Assembly (NCBI GenBank): GCA_007129335.1
Contig: SKVS01000148.1
Location: 1-5,639 of the forward strand
Direction: 5' to 3'
Origin: Spirochaetaceae bacterium
GTDB lineage: Bacteria; Spirochaetota; Spirochaetia; DSM-27196; Salinispiraceae
DNA length: 5,639 nt
The position numbers and the translations under genes are program-made. Below are positions 5,040 through 5,639 of the stretch, piece after piece. The notes under the pieces were generated by a model. The model worked only from the letters and a program-made list of their open reading frames with translations. It did not search any database and had not been told where the DNA came from. Numbering within the stretch: the first letter of the stretch is position 1; every line of letters starts with the position of its first letter.

Positions 5040-5639
5040 TCATGATACCCAAGGTTCGAAACAGGCTGTACCATCGAGAATTCCCTGGAGGAAGACCCAT
5101 AGTTTTGCATTGGAAATGACTTGTTCCAGGTCTCCTGAAGCCCTGGCCCTGGTTATCAGACCGTCCATATCGTGCTTCTCCCCGCTACCCCGTATTGATC
5201 CCAGGGATTTTTTCTGGCCGAGCAGCCATTGCTCATAGCTTGTTCGGCTCGCGGTCAGACGAGAAATGTCCACACCTTGAGAATCATACCACTGCTCCAT
5301 TTGCAGCAAGACCATGTACAGCATGTCGGCCTTGTGGAGGGTTCGCTGGTAGACCCTGTGGGGAATACAGGAGGCAATCCGAAATTCCCGCTGGAGTTGC
5401 CCAAAAAGGCGCTGCTTTTCCTGTCGGTACTGCCAATGGGGGTTTCCGCTTTGAAGCTCCTTTTCATAGAGGCTCTGAGTCAAATCGAGCTTTCCGGATT
5501 CCAAAGCTCTGAAATAATAGTCTTTTTGCCGGCCTGGTCTCAGGGTCAGCCAGCCGGGAATGATGCAGCTTACCCCCGCATCGATCAACCGACCATACAG
5601 TTGCCGGATTTGCTGTTCCCCGTCGCTGAAACCCGGCAG
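5040..5639 (-). CDS. SPL-family-like radical SAM protein, C-terminal part (5' partial)
   Basis: The frame is open to the right edge and 199 residues are visible. The first visible part, LPGFSDGEQQIRQLYGRLID followed by AGVSCIIPGWLTLRPGRQKD, strongly resembles the end of the TIM-barrel core in radical SAM proteins of the SPL (spore photoproduct lyase-like) group, where a PG-x-x-D segment is followed by PGxLTLRPGRQK. The rest is a helical C-terminal region with IPHRVYQRTLHKADMLYMVL at about residues 95-114. The CxxxCxxC cluster motif that would prove the family lies beyond the window, so catalytic competence cannot be judged. Family members include DNA lesion repair enzymes and many of unknown function. 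A TTG at 5588 begins an open stretch but falls within the conserved core, so it is not the start. Assignment is from motif memory and moderately sure. Confidence 0.6.
   Translation of the reverse strand: MPGFSDGEQQIRQLYGRLIDAGVSCIIPGWLTLRPGRQKDYYFRALESGKLDLTQSLYEKELQSGNPHWQYRQEKQRLFGQLQREFRIASCIPHRVYQRTLHKADMLYMVLLQMEQWYDSQGVDISRLTASRTSYEQWLLGQKKSLGSIRGSGEKHDMDGLITRARASGDLEQVISNAKLWVFLQGILDGTACFEPWVS

Overview
The window looks like chromosomal DNA of a free-living, Gram-negative-type bacterium with moderate G+C. A spirochaete (Spirochaeta-like) is my best guess. This rests on the overall flavour of the genes (secreted ankyrin-repeat protein, small Cys-anchored lipoprotein, Na/Pi cotransporter-type PhoU domain, SPL-type radical SAM protein) and not on any diagnostic marker. 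No rRNA, tRNA, CRISPR array, transposase or phage gene is visible. Coding density is very high and no stretch longer than about 300 bases lacks a gene.

Layout. (1) Bases 2-721, plus strand: the C-terminal PhoU-like cytoplasmic domain of a probable Na/phosphate cotransporter whose start lies outside the window. It runs 41 bases into the 3' end of the next gene, which faces it. (2) Bases 681-2908, minus strand: a two-gene unit made of a YheT-family alpha/beta hydrolase followed by a major facilitator transporter, joined by an ATGA stop/start overlap. (3) Bases 2990-3049: a mathematically perfect 60-bp palindrome with no spacer. Each arm reads outward as a sigma-70-type promoter, so it looks like a symmetric bidirectional promoter. 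(4) Bases 3129-3773, plus strand: a HAD-superfamily hydrolase. (5) Bases 3783-4640, minus strand: an exported ankyrin-repeat protein, tail to tail with the HAD gene. (6) Bases 4671-4982, plus strand: a small lipoprotein with a conserved FWGIWHGWIAPFS core, starting only 30 bases from the divergent ankyrin start. (7) Bases 5040-5639, minus strand: the C-terminal part of a probable SPL-family radical SAM protein running off the right edge.

How it works together. The strongest relationship is around the palindrome. It places the hydrolase/transporter operon and the HAD hydrolase under two identical promoters that share a centre. The distance from the -10 box to the predicted start codon is almost equal on the two sides (82 and 80 bases). 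A palindrome of this length with no loop is rarely kept in bacterial chromosomes, so it is the item most worth checking, including as a possible assembly artefact. A second oddity is an exact 15-bp tandem duplication covering the stop/start junction of the hydrolase and transporter. It gives the transporter two in-frame start codons, and the second one has the better ribosome-binding sequence. The remaining genes show no clear shared pathway.
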